Below are positions 1 through 12,978 of a DNA stretch of 64,000 nt, piece after piece. The DNA lies in NCBI GenBank assembly GCA_011947345.1, contig JAAVTG010000557.1, positions 62,001 to 126,000 of the forward strand, given 5' to 3'. The notes beneath the pieces are model-generated. The model saw only the letters and a list, made by a program, of their open reading frames with translations. It had not been told where the DNA came from and did not search any database. Numbering within the stretch: the stretch's first letter is position 1; each line of letters starts with the position of its first letter. Both the position numbers and the translations under genes were made by a program. This DNA is from Phytophthora quininea (taxonomy: Eukaryota > Oomycota > Peronosporomycetes > Peronosporales > Peronosporaceae).

Positions 1-1459
1 AGCTGAAGTCGACGCTTGACTTCTTCAGTCGTCACGCCCACAATTGGCACGCCATTTATTGACTGGAGCAAGTCCCCGAGTTTCACTTTACCGCTTGCTT
101 GGGCTTGACCTACGCCATCGCTCGCTGTCGGATCTCTCGTGAAATCCTTCACTGATAACCGGTTTTCGTGCGGGGGCCCTGCTGCTGTCAAGATGATCCC
201 AAGCGATCCTTGCTGGAACTGAACAACTTCCACAGCACCATCGTTGGCGTCAGTTGAATCGTTAGCACTCACTGCATCAGCCTTAGAAAAACTTCTTCCC
301 TCGTGGGGTCTTGCAAAATTGTGGCGAATCTGGTAAAATCGAGCGCACGGTTCTGAGCACTTGAGGCATTCCCCGTCTCATCTTCTTGATAGGCTCGCAT
401 AAGCAACCGCAGGCATCCCGAGTTGTCCGACTGCAGCAACTGCGACGACATTTGCACCAGTTTGGCTACGCACAGGTACTGCAACAGCGGAAACCCAATC
501 CACGACAAATCGTCATCAGCTACAAGCTTGGGTAGCTGATGTACGTCTTCCTCCTCATCAGCAGCAAAATCAACCGCCGGGAATTCAATCACACCTCGAC
601 TATCATCCATAATCAACGCGTCCCAAATACACAACAATTCATCCAAAGCGAACTCACGGGCAAATAACAAGCGGATCCACCTCAGGCAATACGTCTCTGG
701 TACAATTTCCAAGTTCTGCAGATGATAGTACAGCTGCGGGTCTCTCTGTTGCAATAGTTCATACTGGATACGATGACACAAGCGATGCAACGCCGGTTGC
801 TTTTGTTTACCTCCAGTACCAATAGCCACCATGCCGTCATTGCCATTTTCATTCTCTTTCAACGTAAAGTTCGCAAACAGCTTGTTTGCGTCCTCTCCTT
901 CCTCCGTAGCTGCGTCCTTTCGGACCATCTTGACGATCTCGTAGAACGGCTTCAAGTAGAGCATCACGGCTTCAAACACCAGAAAAGTGTCTGCTTCTGC
1001 ATGTTCCGGTAGCGGCATCTTCTCCTCGTTGCTCCTCTGACCCTGTATAAATGCATACAAAACGACAGCCACCACGTCGTGCATCCCTTGGCGGTAGGAC
1101 ACGTCTGGGTGCAGTCTACACCACACGAACAGCACATGCCGCAGAGTACCGAGATACTCGTCGTTCTGGAAGAAGCTCTCGTTGCCGGCAGGGTAGAGTC
1201 GGTCCAGGTCTGTATTAATCTCGTCCAGAAGCCCTCCGTCCGTGAAGTATTGGCTCCAACTTGAGCTGCTGGCGGAATTTGTGTGCAGTGACTCGTTCGC
1301 TTCGTTCTCTGCGGCCATCAACGGGTCGGAGACACCCGCTGCATCGATCTGGAACACCAGTTGCTTCTTCAGACGCACGTAGCGCTCTCTCTGCGCCGTC
1401 ATAGCCTCCCCATGCAGCCCGAACGCCGTCGCCCAGCGCGCGCCGTGGCTTCCTTCCAT
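1..1459 (-). CDS. TBC-domain RabGAP with C-terminal PDZ domain (partial at window edge)
   Basis: Likely GTPase-activating protein for Rab GTPases in membrane traffic. The ATG is at 1459 (MEGSHGARW...). The TBC domain shows the arginine-finger motif (EINTDLDRLYP, about residues 80-90) and the glutamine-finger motif YRQGM, followed by LYYHLQNLEIVPETYCLRWIR-type helices, closest in feel to TBC1D5. The reading frame stops near 269, but the next frame runs from about 286 to the window edge and encodes a PDZ-like fold (GSLGIILTAAGPP, then KLGDLLQSINGVPI). Restoring one base in the A run at 287-291 (T run on the coding strand) would join the two without a gap, so I read one TBC-PDZ protein that continues beyond position 1. 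Known of the family: TBC proteins catalyse Rab GTP hydrolysis. The PDZ partner is unknown. Confidence 0.8.
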
Positions 1460-1510
1460 GCTCTGATTAGGATCTTTGATGGACAACTATAAATAGAATG
1501 TTTTTGACCA

Positions 1511-3498
1511 ATGAAAGGCGGCAAAAGATACCCAAAAGCAACAATGATGCTGGGTGTGAGGCGGGCAACTCGCGGGCTCTCGACGCTGTCGTTTGGGCCG
1601 CCGCCGCCGGCTCCGACGCGTCGCGTGGTGGTGACTGGTCTTGGGGCTGTGACTCCGTTCGGTGTGGGAGTGTCGCGCGCGTGGGAAGCGCTATTGGCCT
1701 CGCAATGTGCCGTTAAAGTGCGACATTGATTGATGCATGAAATAAAGATTGAATTACTGAGAAGATTTTGGCTTTTCAGACATTGGAGGGCTTAGAAGAC
1801 ACAGGGTTGAAGTGTACGATTGGAGCTGCAGTACCGAGAGGAGAAGGGGAGCACGACTTCAGAGTTAAAGACTGGGCCAACCCCAAGAACTTGAGGTCGC
1901 AGGATGTGGATTTCATCTCCTTTGCGCTGGCTGCAGGTGCGCTGTAAAGTAAGAGGAGGAGGTTGCAGAGGTTGGTTTTAATGGTCAGTGTGGTGTTTGG
2001 ACAGCTGATGAAGCGATTAAAGACTCGGGATGGAGCCCACAGTCGGATGAAGAGCGTGAGCGAGCGGTGAGCTGATGCAACTTTTGAAGTTGTTGACGGC
2101 AAAATTAATTCGCACCTCGTACTCCTTGTTAAATGCGCTTATTAGGGAGTGGCAATTGGTGCTGGCATTGGCAACATTCAGGAAATCATGGAGGTCGGGC
2201 AGCTTGTCAAGGACAAGGTTTGTTTAACGGAAATGCTTTGCTTGATGCGTTGATAATAACAGTCCTTCGGAGTGTAGAAATATCGCCGGGTGTCTCCATT
2301 CTTCGTGCCTCGAATTCTGATCAACCTTGCGGCCGGCCACGTCAGTATTGAGCATGGACTGAAAGTATGACATATACATTCTAGGTTCATTTGAGGCGCC
2401 AGAAAAGTCACTATTTTATGTGCTTTGCAATGGAATGTAGGGGCCGAATCACTCGTGTGTCACTGCGTGTACTACCGGTACCCACAGCATTGGCGATGCA
2501 GCGCGCTTTATTCGCCACGGCGACGCTGACGTGATGGTCGCTGGAGGCACTGAAGCGTCTATCAACGAAATCTCCATTTGCGGGTTTCTTCGGGCTCAAG
2601 CTCTATCGACAAAGGTTCGACCGCCAATTTCTTCGTTCGTTCGTATCGAGGTCACTTAGATTGCATGTTGATCGTCTTGTGTTTCGTGATCAGAACAATG
2701 ATAACCCACAGGAAGCATCTCGTCCGTTTGACGCGCACCGCGATGGCTTCGTGATGGGTGAAGGAGCTGGCGTTGTTGTCCTTGAAGTACGCTACATTTG
2801 TTTGTCGGATACAATAGTTTGTTAACTGATGCATCAACTCTGTTGCTACTGCAGGAGTACGAACACGCTAAGAAGCGAGGTGCCCGGATTTATGCTGAAG
2901 TTCGAGGCTATGGTCTCAGCGGAGATAGCAACCACATGACAGCTCCCCGAAAATGGCCATGGCGCCCGAAGATGTATGCAGTCAGCCATTTCCCAGTCAG
3001 GTCTTGCACTCTCTGATATCGGCTACATCAACGCCCACGCAACATCTACTCCTCTCGGGGACCGTGCTGAAAACACGGCCGTTAAAGACCTTTTTGGCGA
3101 CCACGCAAATCAGCTTGGAATGTCATCGACAAAGGTTTGGCTGTTGAAAGTGGCTGCGTCGATGGTCTCGTATCTAAAAACAATTATATCGCCCTTTGTA
3201 GGGAGCCATCGGACATTTGCTCGGCGCTGCGGGAGCCGTGGAAGCTATCTTCGCGATCAAAGCGCTTCATCACGTAAGTGGCAGTAGTTTCGTGCTGCCA
3301 ACTTGGATATTCTGACGCGTTTATGAAATGTTGTCTGGGCAGAATGTAATGCCTCCGACAATTAACCTCGGAGAGACGACAGAGGAGTTCACACTCAACT
3401 ACGTCCCCAACCAGCCTCAAGAAAAGGAATTGCGTGCTGTACTCACCAACTCCTTCGGGTTTGGAGGTACAAACGCGAGTCTTTTGTTCACCAAGTAG
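1511..3498 (+). CDS. 3-oxoacyl-[acyl-carrier-protein] synthase II (mitochondrial-type KAS), multi-exon
   Basis: Condensing enzyme of type II fatty-acid synthesis; extends acyl-ACP with malonyl-ACP. About nine exons carry a complete thiolase-fold enzyme: [13 protein letters not shown] at the N-terminus, the nucleophile Cys in [15 protein letters not shown] (about 2460-2500), the first catalytic His in [11 protein letters not shown] (about 3035), the Lys/His loop [12 protein letters not shown] (about 3205-3240) and the C-terminal [11 protein letters not shown]. The first intron is 1718-1779 (GT..AG, 62 bp). ATGs at 1511 and 1544 are both in frame; from 1544 the N-terminus reads [17 protein letters not shown], a good mitochondrial presequence, so 1544 may be the true start. 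The TAG stop is at 3496-3498. It faces the TBC gene across about 50-85 bp, so the two share a promoter region containing ACCAAT at about 1506-1511. Confidence 0.9.
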
Positions 3499-3611
3499 CC
3501 TGCGATTTTATATTGGTGATTGGAAGCGGATTTCATCTTTCTCGGCCGGACCCAACTTCTCGACTTTAGCACCAATGCTAGAATACTGTTGGCTGTCTGC
3601 TGTATTGCCCT

Positions 3612-6448
3612 TTATCCGCGAGTGCGATAACGGGGCGTAACTGTAGCTACTGGTGCGGTATTCCTCCAGCTTCTTACGAGCCACCTAGTAGAAAATAAAG
3701 GGGTCGTTAGTTCTGCAAAACACTTGACCGAAAGAGTTAGTCTTACCGCGGCTTCGCGCTCCATTCGAGATCGTTCGAGTGTCATTCTTTCCAATGCAGT
3801 GCGAAGTTCTCGTTCCTGCCTGTAAAATTGCTGCTGCTTGGACAGTGCTGCAGTCAATTGGGAACTCAACTCGGTAACTTTACGATCGCTATCTTCACAG
3901 ACGTGTTCTTGCTCAAGCAAAAGTTCCTTTGCGTCACTGAGATCTCGACCCAGTTGCTGAACCTGCAGTGTCAAAACAGAACATCTAGCTTCGGCTTCCT
4001 GTCGGTTTTTATCGGTTCGCTTCCGTTCATCCTTCAGAGATTGTATCCTTCCCTTCAGACTTTCCACTTCTGCTATTAGTCGGACTTCGCTGCGCTCTCG
4101 TTCGCTTCGAGAGCTGTCCAAAGCCGAGGTCGCTTCTTTCCGCGCCTGCGAAAGCTTGTATTCCAGTTCGGCAGATTGTGCCTTCAGATCTCGATTTTGC
4201 TGATGTAGTACTTCAAATTCATTTGTGAATCTGCTAGCACAGTCGGCCTTGACCTTGTTAAGCTGCTCGTTAAGCAACTGGACCTTTCGGTGTTGCTCTT
4301 CGCATTCATCCTTCGCCTCACGGGCTTCGGTTCGACGCATTTCGAGCTCCCGTTCAAGTGAACTTACTCGCTCCTGTCGTCGCGAAGAAATTAGCATCTG
4401 TATTGTTTCAGATGACCAACAACAAACACTTCCACGTACATTTAACTCTTGCCCTCGATCGCGGAATTCGTTTCTCAATTTCGTTAGCGCGTCTTCCTTC
4501 GATCGAATCCTTTCAAGGTATTCTGCTTCTAGGTGACTTGACTATCAATGCAAAGACATGGACATCTTAGCAATCCCAGCTATACCTTCTTAAGCAAGAT
4601 GGCGGAACTTACCATATCGCGAGCTTCTTCTGCGGTTGCTGCCCGTTCACTGAGGTGCTGAAGCTTTTTCTAAGTGAACGAGAATTTGTTAGCAGCATTA
4701 TATGTACAGCAGTCAGCTTCGGTGAATAGATTACCTCAAATGCGGCGCTTGCATCCTTCGATCGACGGAGTGCTTCTCCAAGCTTCTTGTCCGCCTCCTT
4801 GTGATTTCTTGTTGTTACACCAATCTTGGAGCGTAAATCAATGAGCTCGGCATTCAACGTACGAATTTCTTGTTCACGGCTGCTCATTTCAGCCTCATGT
4901 TTTCGTACAGCCACATTGATACTTTCCTCATGCGCCTTCACATGATCTGAAGCCTGTTGTTGAAGTCTTTCCAGCAGTCTTGCAATCTCTCGACGGCTCT
5001 GAACTTCGCGAGCAGTGATTTTTCTTTCTCTAGAAGTGCTTCCTCCACCTTGGCTTTGCACTCGGATTCCAGCTGCAGCATACTGTTAGCGCTTTAACGG
5101 ATCGTATAGAGACTACGACGGTACCCACCTCAGCCACAGCATCTTCTCGCGAACAGTATTGTGTGAGCTGCTTTTCCATACCATTGAGCACGTTTAGCAT
5201 GCCTTCGCAGTCCTGCCGGACGCCTTCCAGTTCTGACTGCAACCCGCCATTTCGTTCTCGCAATTCATCGATGTCCTTTTCTTTTGTCTCCAGCGCGTTT
5301 GTGAGCTCCCGCAAGCGCACACATACCGTCTGATATCGTGCAGAGAAGTTTTCATCTTTACGCTCACTTCCCTTCTTCACTTTCTCAAGCATATCTTCGT
5401 ACTCTCCTAGACGGATCTCCAAATTGTCTCGTTCCTTCCGTGCAGCATCCGTTTCCTCCACAAGAGAGTCTTTTGCACTTTCGAGCTGCGCAATCGAGGC
5501 GGCATACCGCTGTAGTTGTCGCTCACAATGTGATTTCTCCTCGCGCACCTGTGAGCAGGCATCTCGGAGTTCCTGCAACGCCAGGGTGGCCTCGTTGAAG
5601 TTATGCCCCATGACCTGTAGCTGCTGGTCTCTATCCATGAGTTCGTTCTTCATCGCTCCAATCTCGTCGTCCTGCAGTGAGACTTGCTCCATCAGCATGT
5701 TATTCTCCGACATCAGCACATCAATGCGTTCATTGATCTCTTGGAGATACTCTCCGTTCTCCTGAATGTTCGTCCAGTCGTCGTTCATGACGTTCATCTC
5801 TCTTGGTTCGTTCTCCATCCGCAGTACTGCCTTTTCCGCTGCTGCATCCATTTCTCTGTATCAAAGAAGCCACGTTAGTATTGAATAAAAAACTCCTCAT
5901 CCTGGCCAAAAGTGCAGTTCCCTACTGTCTCAAGGCCGTGTTCTCCTTGGCCAGAGCCTCTGCTCGAGCTGCGATCTTGTCCATAGTCTTCCTATTATCC
6001 CCCAGCGTCGTCTCCTGCATATTATTAAATCCTACATTAATCTTATGTTTTCTCTACACTTCAGAAATACAAGAACACCCCCACCAGCTCCTGAATCTTG
6101 AGGTCGTAGGCCTGCAGCAACGGGTTTGTATACTCCGACGCCGTGAGCCAGGGCGCCAGCTTCTCACTTGGATCCTGGTCATCTTGTGCCGCATCTGCAA
6201 TGCTCTTGAGCCTCTCCAGCCCCCGTGACGCTGCAGTAGCCCCTCAACTGCACTAACAACCGCTCGGCGTAACTCCTGAGGAAGTCCCTCTCGTCCGTCA
6301 GTCGGGCGCTCTCCACGCAGCATCCAGACGCGCATCCAGTCGGCACGGGGATGTCCACACTCTTCTTCACACTCGGCGGCTTCTTGTACACCTGTCCTTG
6401 CGTCTGCAGCCGCCGCGAGCGCTCCGCTTGCGGGCCGCCGTCGTCCAT
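3612..6448 (-). CDS. Long coiled-coil protein, possibly centrosomal/basal-body
   Basis: Several exons on the minus strand (about 6448-6060, 5996-5900, 5851-5100, 5060-4609, 4540-3650) encode one protein of roughly 800 residues that is nearly all heptad coiled coil rich in E, R, Q, L and K. The start is the ATG at 6448 (MDDGGPQAERSRR). A short N-terminal segment before the coils contains CASGCC and then RLTDERDFLRSYAERLL, and further on NPLLQAYDLKIQEL. No enzyme motif is visible. The shape fits centriole/basal-body or other scaffold proteins found in flagellated organisms, but I cannot assign a named family. At least one frame change near 6235-6250 is not explained by an intron. The C-terminal exon boundaries are uncertain. 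Confidence 0.65.
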
Positions 6449-6560
6449 CTTGAAGTGCACGCCTCTTCGACCGTTTATACTTGAAGCATTCGGTATTCTA
6501 TCCGGATAATTGTATACGATGCGACATGTATCCATTATTGACCAATGGTCTGGCAGTAGA

Positions 6561-6570
6561 GCTCATTCTG
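6561..6570 (+). promoter_or_regulatory. Candidate oomycete initiator (Inr) of the PheRS-beta gene
   Basis: GCTCATTCTG lies about 40 bp upstream of the ATG at 6608 and resembles the oomycete core promoter initiator (TCA(t/c)T(t/c)(t/c) core). A CCAAT element (ACCAATGG, from 6541) lies 20 bp further upstream. This is pattern recognition only; the transcription start is not known. Confidence 0.35.
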
Positions 6571-6607
6571 GGATCACCAGCCAAGTCGAGAGGGGAACGA
6601 AGCCAAG

Positions 6608-8587
6608 ATGCCGACTGTGGGGGTCAAGCGCGACGAACTGTTCGCGGCCATGGGCCAGACGTACACGGACGAGGAGTTCGACGTGCTGTGCTTCGAGTTC
6701 GGCATCGAGCTGGACGACATCACGAGCGAGAAGCAGCTCAAGCAGCGCGAGCAGGGCGGCGCCAAGGACCACTCGCAGCACTCGGACGCTGTGCTTTACA
6801 AGATCGACGTTCCGGCTAACCGCTACGACCTGCTCTGTGTGGAGGGTATCGCGCGCGCTCTACGCATCTTCCTGGAGAAGGAGCGTCCGCCGGTGTACTC
6901 CCTCGCGCCCAGAGCCGAGGGACCTCACACCATCACCGTCAAACCCAATACCAAGGTACTTAATTGTAGAAAACTTCAGGTTTTAGTAGAAAGATGGACT
7001 AACTTGTTGTGTTATGTTGCAGTTGATCCGACCGTACGTGGTGTCGGCGGTGCTGCGCGACGTGCAGTTCACGCAGGAGCGCTACGACAGCTTCATCGAC
7101 CTGCAGGACAAGCTGCACCAGAACATCTGCCGTCGTCGCACACTTGTGGCGATTGGAACGCACGACCTGGACACGATTGAGGGGCCGTTCACGTACAACG
7201 TAAGTGGAAAGATATGTTACTGAAGGATATTCGTGTTAATGATATTATTATTATTATATTGCGGGGTTTAGGCGCTGCCGCCGAACGAGATCAAGTTTGT
7301 GCCGCTGAGTCAGGCGAAGGAGTTCGATGCCAAGGAGTTGCTGGACTTCTACCGCACGAACCCGGACGTGAAGCACATCAAGCCGTACACGGACATCATC
7401 TACGACTCGCCCGTGTACCCGGTGATTACGGACAAGAACGGCACGGTGCTGTCGCTCCCGCCGATCATCAACGGCGAGCACTCGAAGATCTCGCTCGACA
7501 CCAAGAACGTGTTCATTGAGTGCACGGCCACGGACATCACCAAGGCGAAGGTCGTGCTGAACACGATGATCGCCATGTTCTCCGAGTACTGCGCCAAGCC
7601 CTTCACGGTGGAGCCTGTGCAGGTGAACTACGAGGACGAGACGGTTAACAGCAACGAGCAGACCCCATTCTCGACAAGCGCTCGGTGGAGGTGCAGATCA
7701 AGAACATCTACTCGATGCTGTTCGGCAAGGGCGAGCCGATTAACCTTGACGTTGACCGCATTTGCAGACTCTGCAACAAGATGCAGCTCGACGCCAAGCC
7801 GTCTGGCAACGGCAAGACTATTATTGCTGAGGTGCCCATCACTCGTTCGGATATTCTGCACCCTGTGGACGTGATTGAGGACGTTGGTATCGCCTACGGC
7901 TTCAACAATATTCCGCTCACGATTCCTCACACGCAGACGATTGGTATGGCTCAGCCCCTGAACAAACTGGGCGACCTTCTTCGCGATGAAATCAGCCGTG
8001 CCGGCTACATTGAGCTGCTGACACACGGTCTGTGCTCTCACGCTGAGAACTTCGAGTACCTGAACCGCGCTGACGATGGTAAGACTGCCGTGGTGTTGTC
8101 AAACCCTGCCACCGCCGAGTTCGAGGTTGTACGTACGTCCATGCTGCCGGGTGTGCTGAAGACGATCCAGAACAACAAGGCCATGTCGATGAAGGAGGGC
8201 CTGAAGCTCTTCGAAGTGTCGGATGTTGTGGTGATTGACGACAACACGGACGTTGGCGCGAAGAACGTGCGTCGTATTTGCGCTGCTTACACGGGTCCTA
8301 CCGATGGCTTTGAGGTCATCCACGGCCTTGTTGACCGCATCATGCAGTTGATGGGCATCCTGTCCGAGCTGGAAATGCCTGCTGGCACCAAGGAGTACTA
8401 CACTATTACGCCCGCCGAGGAGCGAACGTACTTCCCTGGTCGTTGCGCGTACCTGATGCTGCAGAAGGAAGACGCCAAGCCACTTCGCCTTGGTACGTTC
8501 GGTGTGCTCCACCCTGAAGTGCTGCGCAACTTTGACGTTTTGAACCCGACCTCCGTGCTGGAGATGGACCTGGAGCCTCTGGTTTAA
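6608..8587 (+). CDS. Phenylalanyl-tRNA synthetase, beta subunit (cytosolic type)
   Basis: Beta chain of the (alpha-beta)2 enzyme that charges tRNA-Phe. The ATG at 6608 gives [16 protein letters not shown], typical of the eukaryotic/archaeal short beta chain. Exons are 6608-6955, 7023-7199 and 7272-8587. The B3/B4 region ([19 protein letters not shown]) and the B5 region ([23 protein letters not shown]) are clear, as is the C-terminal core ending LEMDLEPLV. The frame shifts at the CCCC run 7663-7666: upstream it reads ...SNEQTP, and downstream the next frame reads [13 protein letters not shown], exactly the family continuation. One missing C explains it. Because this gene is essential and otherwise perfect, I take the break as a sequence error rather than decay. 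Confidence 0.93.
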
Positions 8588-8944
8588 ACAAGAGCAAGCG
8601 CGTATGTGGCGGACGACAACATTGCTAGAGTGGCAGTGGAGTGGTGGAGTAGACAGCCAGTCGTAGAGCGGGCTGGAATGGCACGGCTTATGGATGCAGC
8701 AGGCGTGCCAGGTAAAGCGCAGTGATGCGAATCCACTTGTGTATGTGCTACACGTGTGTTGGCTCGGGGTTTGTTGCTCGCATGGAAATGTCTTCTGCGT
8801 AGGTCTTCATTTATTTGTGGCGGCTGCTGTAGCAGCGAAAATAGCCGCCATCAAACACCAGGAGTGTGTGAGGTCGACATTGCTTTTTGCAGGCGGAAGC
8901 ACGGGAAATCAGTTCGTTGTTGTCTTCGTGTAGACTGAACAAGA
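8588..8944. other. Intergenic stretch between PheRS-beta and the next gene
   Basis: 357 bp holding the 3' UTR of the PheRS-beta gene and the promoter of the gene at 8945. I see no ORF, repeat or RNA gene here. Confidence 0.5.
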
Positions 8945-9576
8945 ATGAACGGCGACGCATTAGATCGCGAGCTGGCCTCGTTGGCCGACACCATCAGTGT
9001 GAGCAACCCAATCACTTTCGGTCACAAAACCACTTGGTATGCGAGGTTTTATCATGCATTCGTTAAGCTTCCGGCTGACGTTGTTCGCTTTGATGCAGGC
9101 GTTCGACTCAGCAACAGTTTGAAATCGAGGCCAAGAGAGAAGCGGACGTTGCTCAATCTTTGCCCAAGAAGTTCGTGCTCACGGAGCCTCTCTCGGCCAA
9201 GAAAGAATTTGCTGTTGTTGCATCTGCAGCGAGGAACCCGGTGCAGCCTCTGCGTCCCAGTATGTTTCTCAACGAAGACGGCAGCAGGGCCAACAACAAT
9301 GCAAGCACATCCGACGAGATGGAGAGAAAGATGGCAGCACCGACGCCAGCGTCTCGTGTTCCGCTGGCCAAACGCAGCCACATGGATGGCATCTTGCGTG
9401 GAATTCCAGGAGGTACCGATGCATTGTCCACAATTCAGCAGCGTGCGTTCGTGTACGACGGCGAGATGAAAGGGATGAATCGCGACAAGGACTTGAGTCA
9501 CCATAGAAAGCGTGACGCATACTCAGAGTATGTGGAGGCTCGAGCACGGTTTAGCAAAATGCACAGCGTGACTTAG
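8945..9576 (+). CDS. Small unknown protein
   Basis: Two exons, 8945-9036 and 9099-9576, join in frame through TGG to give about 190 residues: MNGDALDRELASLADTIS at the start, QQQFEIEAKREADVAQSLPKK-type text after the junction and AYSEYVEARARFSKMHSVT at the end. It is hydrophilic, with short basic patches and no signal peptide or membrane segment. I do not recognise the family. The intron has GTATGC..GCAG ends and 62 bp, like its neighbours, and codon use is ordinary, so I think the gene is real. It ends about 130 bp from the oppositely oriented acidic-tail gene. Confidence 0.6.
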
Positions 9577-9709
9577 CGCAGGGGTGTAATCTTCAAAATG
9601 CAAGGACTTGGAAACTAGCATACTTGTGTATAACGCCACCAATTCTTCTTCTTGGTTCGCTGCCAACCTATCAGATGAACACGCAGCGCCAGTCGAGTCG
9701 GTTGCAACA

Positions 9710-12700
9710 TCATAAGAAGATGGGACTCGTATCATCGCTTGTGTTCTCACTCGCGCTGTGTTCCTGCACTCCTTCGCTAGTTTCGTCAGCATCGACAGAA
9801 TCCGAAGATATCGCGCTTGCCAGAAGTTCGTGTGCCTGGTCTAACAAGGCGTGGACAGGTCTTTCTTCGGTGTCGTCTGAATTTTGAAGGCCATCGATCT
9901 CATGTTCAAGTTCTTGTTCCTCGTTCCGTTGATTTTCATGATTTTGATCATGCGCTTGCTCCTGCTCTTCTTGTTCCTGGCCGTGCTCCTCTTCGTGCTG
10001 CTGCTCTTGATTTTGATCCTGCTCATATTCCTCCTCATATTCCTCATGATCGATGCTGCCTTGGTCCCCATCCTGCTGCCCAGTGTGTTGCTCTTGTCCT
10101 TGCTCTATTTCTTCGTTTGTTTCTTGGTCTCCGGTCGGATTTAGTTCGTTATCCTTATCATCGGCAGGTCGTGGTTCTTCTTCTTGGCCAAGCTGTTCAT
10201 CTTGATGCTGCTCGTCTGTATTTTCATCCTTGTCAATATGATCGTCGCCCAAAGTAAGTTCAGGATCATTTTGTTTTGTTTTCTCCTGATCGTCTTGATC
10301 GTCAACCAGGCTGGGATTCCTTCGCAATCCCGTGTCGATTTCATGTTCAAGTTCTTGGGCATCAATCTTTTCGCGTTCTTGTTGTTTGTGCTGGTTCTGT
10401 GAGCCTGAATCGGAATCCTGACGGGGGCGACCTTCTGTTTCCATTTCTTCCATCTCGATTCGGTGCTCGCGCTCTTCATCATCACCACCATGCTTCAGCT
10501 GCAGGTCATCGCCTTGTTGCTCTTCTTCTGGCGGACTTTGATCGCAATTAATCGTTTCTTTATGCTCGGATCCATCGCTGTTTTCGTCATCCTCAATTCC
10601 ATCAACGTCAAGGCCGTGTCCTGACGGCACCAAAGTAGCAAGAGACTCAATATGCTCCAACTGCAATCATATCGATGTAAGCAACACTGCAAAAGCAATT
10701 GATTTGGCTCAGACATATAAAGGTTGTAAGCCTTACCTGGACTTGAGCATCGGAGAGCGCAGCGATAAGGAAGTCTCGATGGGCTGCAGCTGCTTGCTGC
10801 TCTCGCGAACTCATGAACTGAAGTTTGTCTGCATCGTTTGCGCCTTGCGTTTTCATTTTCGCTACCTTTTGCTGCTTTGACCGTCTCAAGACTCGTTTAA
10901 CAGAGATCTTAGTCGGTGAAGTACTAGACGATTCTTGATTCTTCGTAGGACTTCTCTTCCCGTTTTCATCGGCACAAAGTCGCTGCACGATACTGTAAGG
11001 ACTCTTGTCCGGCCTCCTGTTCAACTTCAGCTCGGCTATCGCATTCACGAGTGCGCCAGTTGATTGGCTCTGACCAATTTGAGTACTGTCACCGAGCGCT
11101 GCAAGACGGTGCTGCGGTTTGGCCTTCGAAAGTCGATCAGCGGCATCCAAAATGTGCTTCAGAGCATGACCTTCCCGTTTCGTGGTGTCTTTCTGGTGAT
11201 AAAGGTCACGGAAAAAGGCTTCTTCTCTATCTTGCTGTTGGTGCTGTGGACTTCTGTCACGATTCAATTCATCTGGAATACGAAGAGCATTACTATCGTC
11301 TGAATCAAACGATTCAATCCGCGGTGGCAGAATTGGCGCGATGGGTAACGAGTCGAGAGTACTGCGAGGTCCGAGCTTGTACTTCCCAAGTCGCTTCCGC
11401 TTGCGCTCTTCTGCAGGTACAGGCTGCCATGCTGAGGCCGGAGGTTTGGTCGTGATCGTACTATGAATTTCACTAGATAATGGACTACGCAAATTTGTAG
11501 GCGTAAATAAGAGTGCATCTGATGGGGCACCATCAATGCGGCTCGCATGCTTAGGAGGTTCGCGGGTCGGACGCAATAATGCTGGAGCGCTGGCACTGCT
11601 TCTCACACCAAGACCATTAGCTTCCAAAGATGCAGTGGCGTAGTCAGCATATACAAGACAGCAACGTTCACAAACCCCTACTGTCTTATGCTGAAAAATT
11701 GGGTCTTGACGGTGACGAGCAAAGTCTTCACCTCGAAGCGTTGGATGTAAGTACATGATCACCGGTGGAACAAGCGATTCCCACGATTTCATCCCAAACT
11801 TTGGCCCTCCACTGTCGCCAAAATTTAAATCCGCCGATTTCAAATGCCTCAGAATGCCAAAGCCGACCCCACCAGCCTGTTGAACAATGCGCTCGTCTGG
11901 CGGCCATTCAAATGTCACTTGATTTCCGCGAAGATATCGCAGTACGTGCTGGAAATGTGCTAGAATTGCTTTATAAGTTGTAGGCACCAGTGCACGATGT
12001 GCGACCACGCGAGCACAACTTGCACATCGTGCTTGCCCAGAACGAGGCTCCTCATCAACTTCCTGGATTGGGTCGGTAGTCAAACTCAGTGACACAGGTC
12101 CACCTCCAGATCCTTGCGCAAAAGCGAAATTTGGTAGTTTAGCATCAGTCTCAATATTTAACGGTCGAATACCAGCATCAGGTAGTCCCGTATCTGGTCC
12201 TATGATAGCAGTAGCAAGTGGGGGTTGTAAACGCAATGAAGAGCTCCACAATAACCACAAATGATCGTCAGCATCCACTTGTAGTCTTAAAACCATCCGT
12301 GCAATACGAAACTTGTGATATGATACACGAGTGACATGGTCGACAACGCGTTCACAGACTTGATGCACCATTCCCGGAAGCATGGATCCACGGACAGGCT
12401 CTGCTCGACTTAGGGCTTCGGCGCCTCCCCTTCTTCAAATGTAACCCCGCGTTCATACACACTGAAGCGAGCATCGTGAACAGCATGGATATTGATTCGA
12501 CGTTCCAACAAACACAATTTCGGCGACCAAATCGCGCGCAGTGTCGAGTTTTTAGCGCCCTTAGGAAGTGCGAACTGCTGAAGAATGCCTGCTGTCTGCA
12601 TGGATCCGGGTGAAGAGTGCGGGATTTCCGGTCGCTTGAACAAAAACTCTCGTAGTGCCTCGGCGTCAAGATACTCGATTGCTGGGATCACACTGTCGTT

Positions 12701-12978
12701 GTTAGGCAGGTATAGGTAATAGGCAACGATATCCGTCGGCGCTTTTGCTTTGTGAACGAGTGTTCGATATGCGCCGCAGTGAGATTTGATCTGTGCTTTC
12801 GCTTGATACGTCCGCTCTTGCGACTTGTAAAGTACCAAGCCACTGGTTGCGAACCCCGATAAACGACTGTCGGCGGTACACTAACCCGTGGGCCATTACC
12901 AAGATCATCCGTTGTCCAGAGATAATGAAAGAGATTTTCTACCAGGCCATCGCCTTCCAATGGCAACGGTGCAGCCAT
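9710..12978 (-). CDS. Large unknown protein with a long acidic, E/Q/D-rich C-terminal tail
   Basis: The start is the ATG at 12978 (MAAPLPLEGDGLVENLFHYLW). The N-terminal ~200 residues form a compact globular domain (LFHYLWTTDD, ALREFLFKRPEIPHS, WSPKLCLLERRINIHAV), followed by HLWLLWSSSLRL. A cysteine pair region (CASCARVV...CERCC) and a basic, Ser-rich linker come next, then, after an intron at about 10665-10739, a final exon of ~318 codons that is almost only E, Q, D, H and N. Two single-base shifts, near 12835 and near 12412, interrupt the frame, while the sense text continues on both sides. I do not recognise the family; the acidic tail is low-complexity and gives no functional clue. It is divergent from the TPR gene with about 130 bp between their starts. 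Confidence 0.65.

Noticed and set aside
7663..7666. Programmed frameshift in Phe-tRNA synthetase beta
   Set aside because: No slippery heptamer or downstream structure seen, and the same kind of break recurs at many homopolymers; a missing base is simpler.
9884..10144. Hydrophobic plus-strand frame resembling a membrane protein
   Set aside because: It is the shadow of the acidic E/Q/D-rich exon on the minus strand; acidic codons read backwards give Leu/Phe/Ile.
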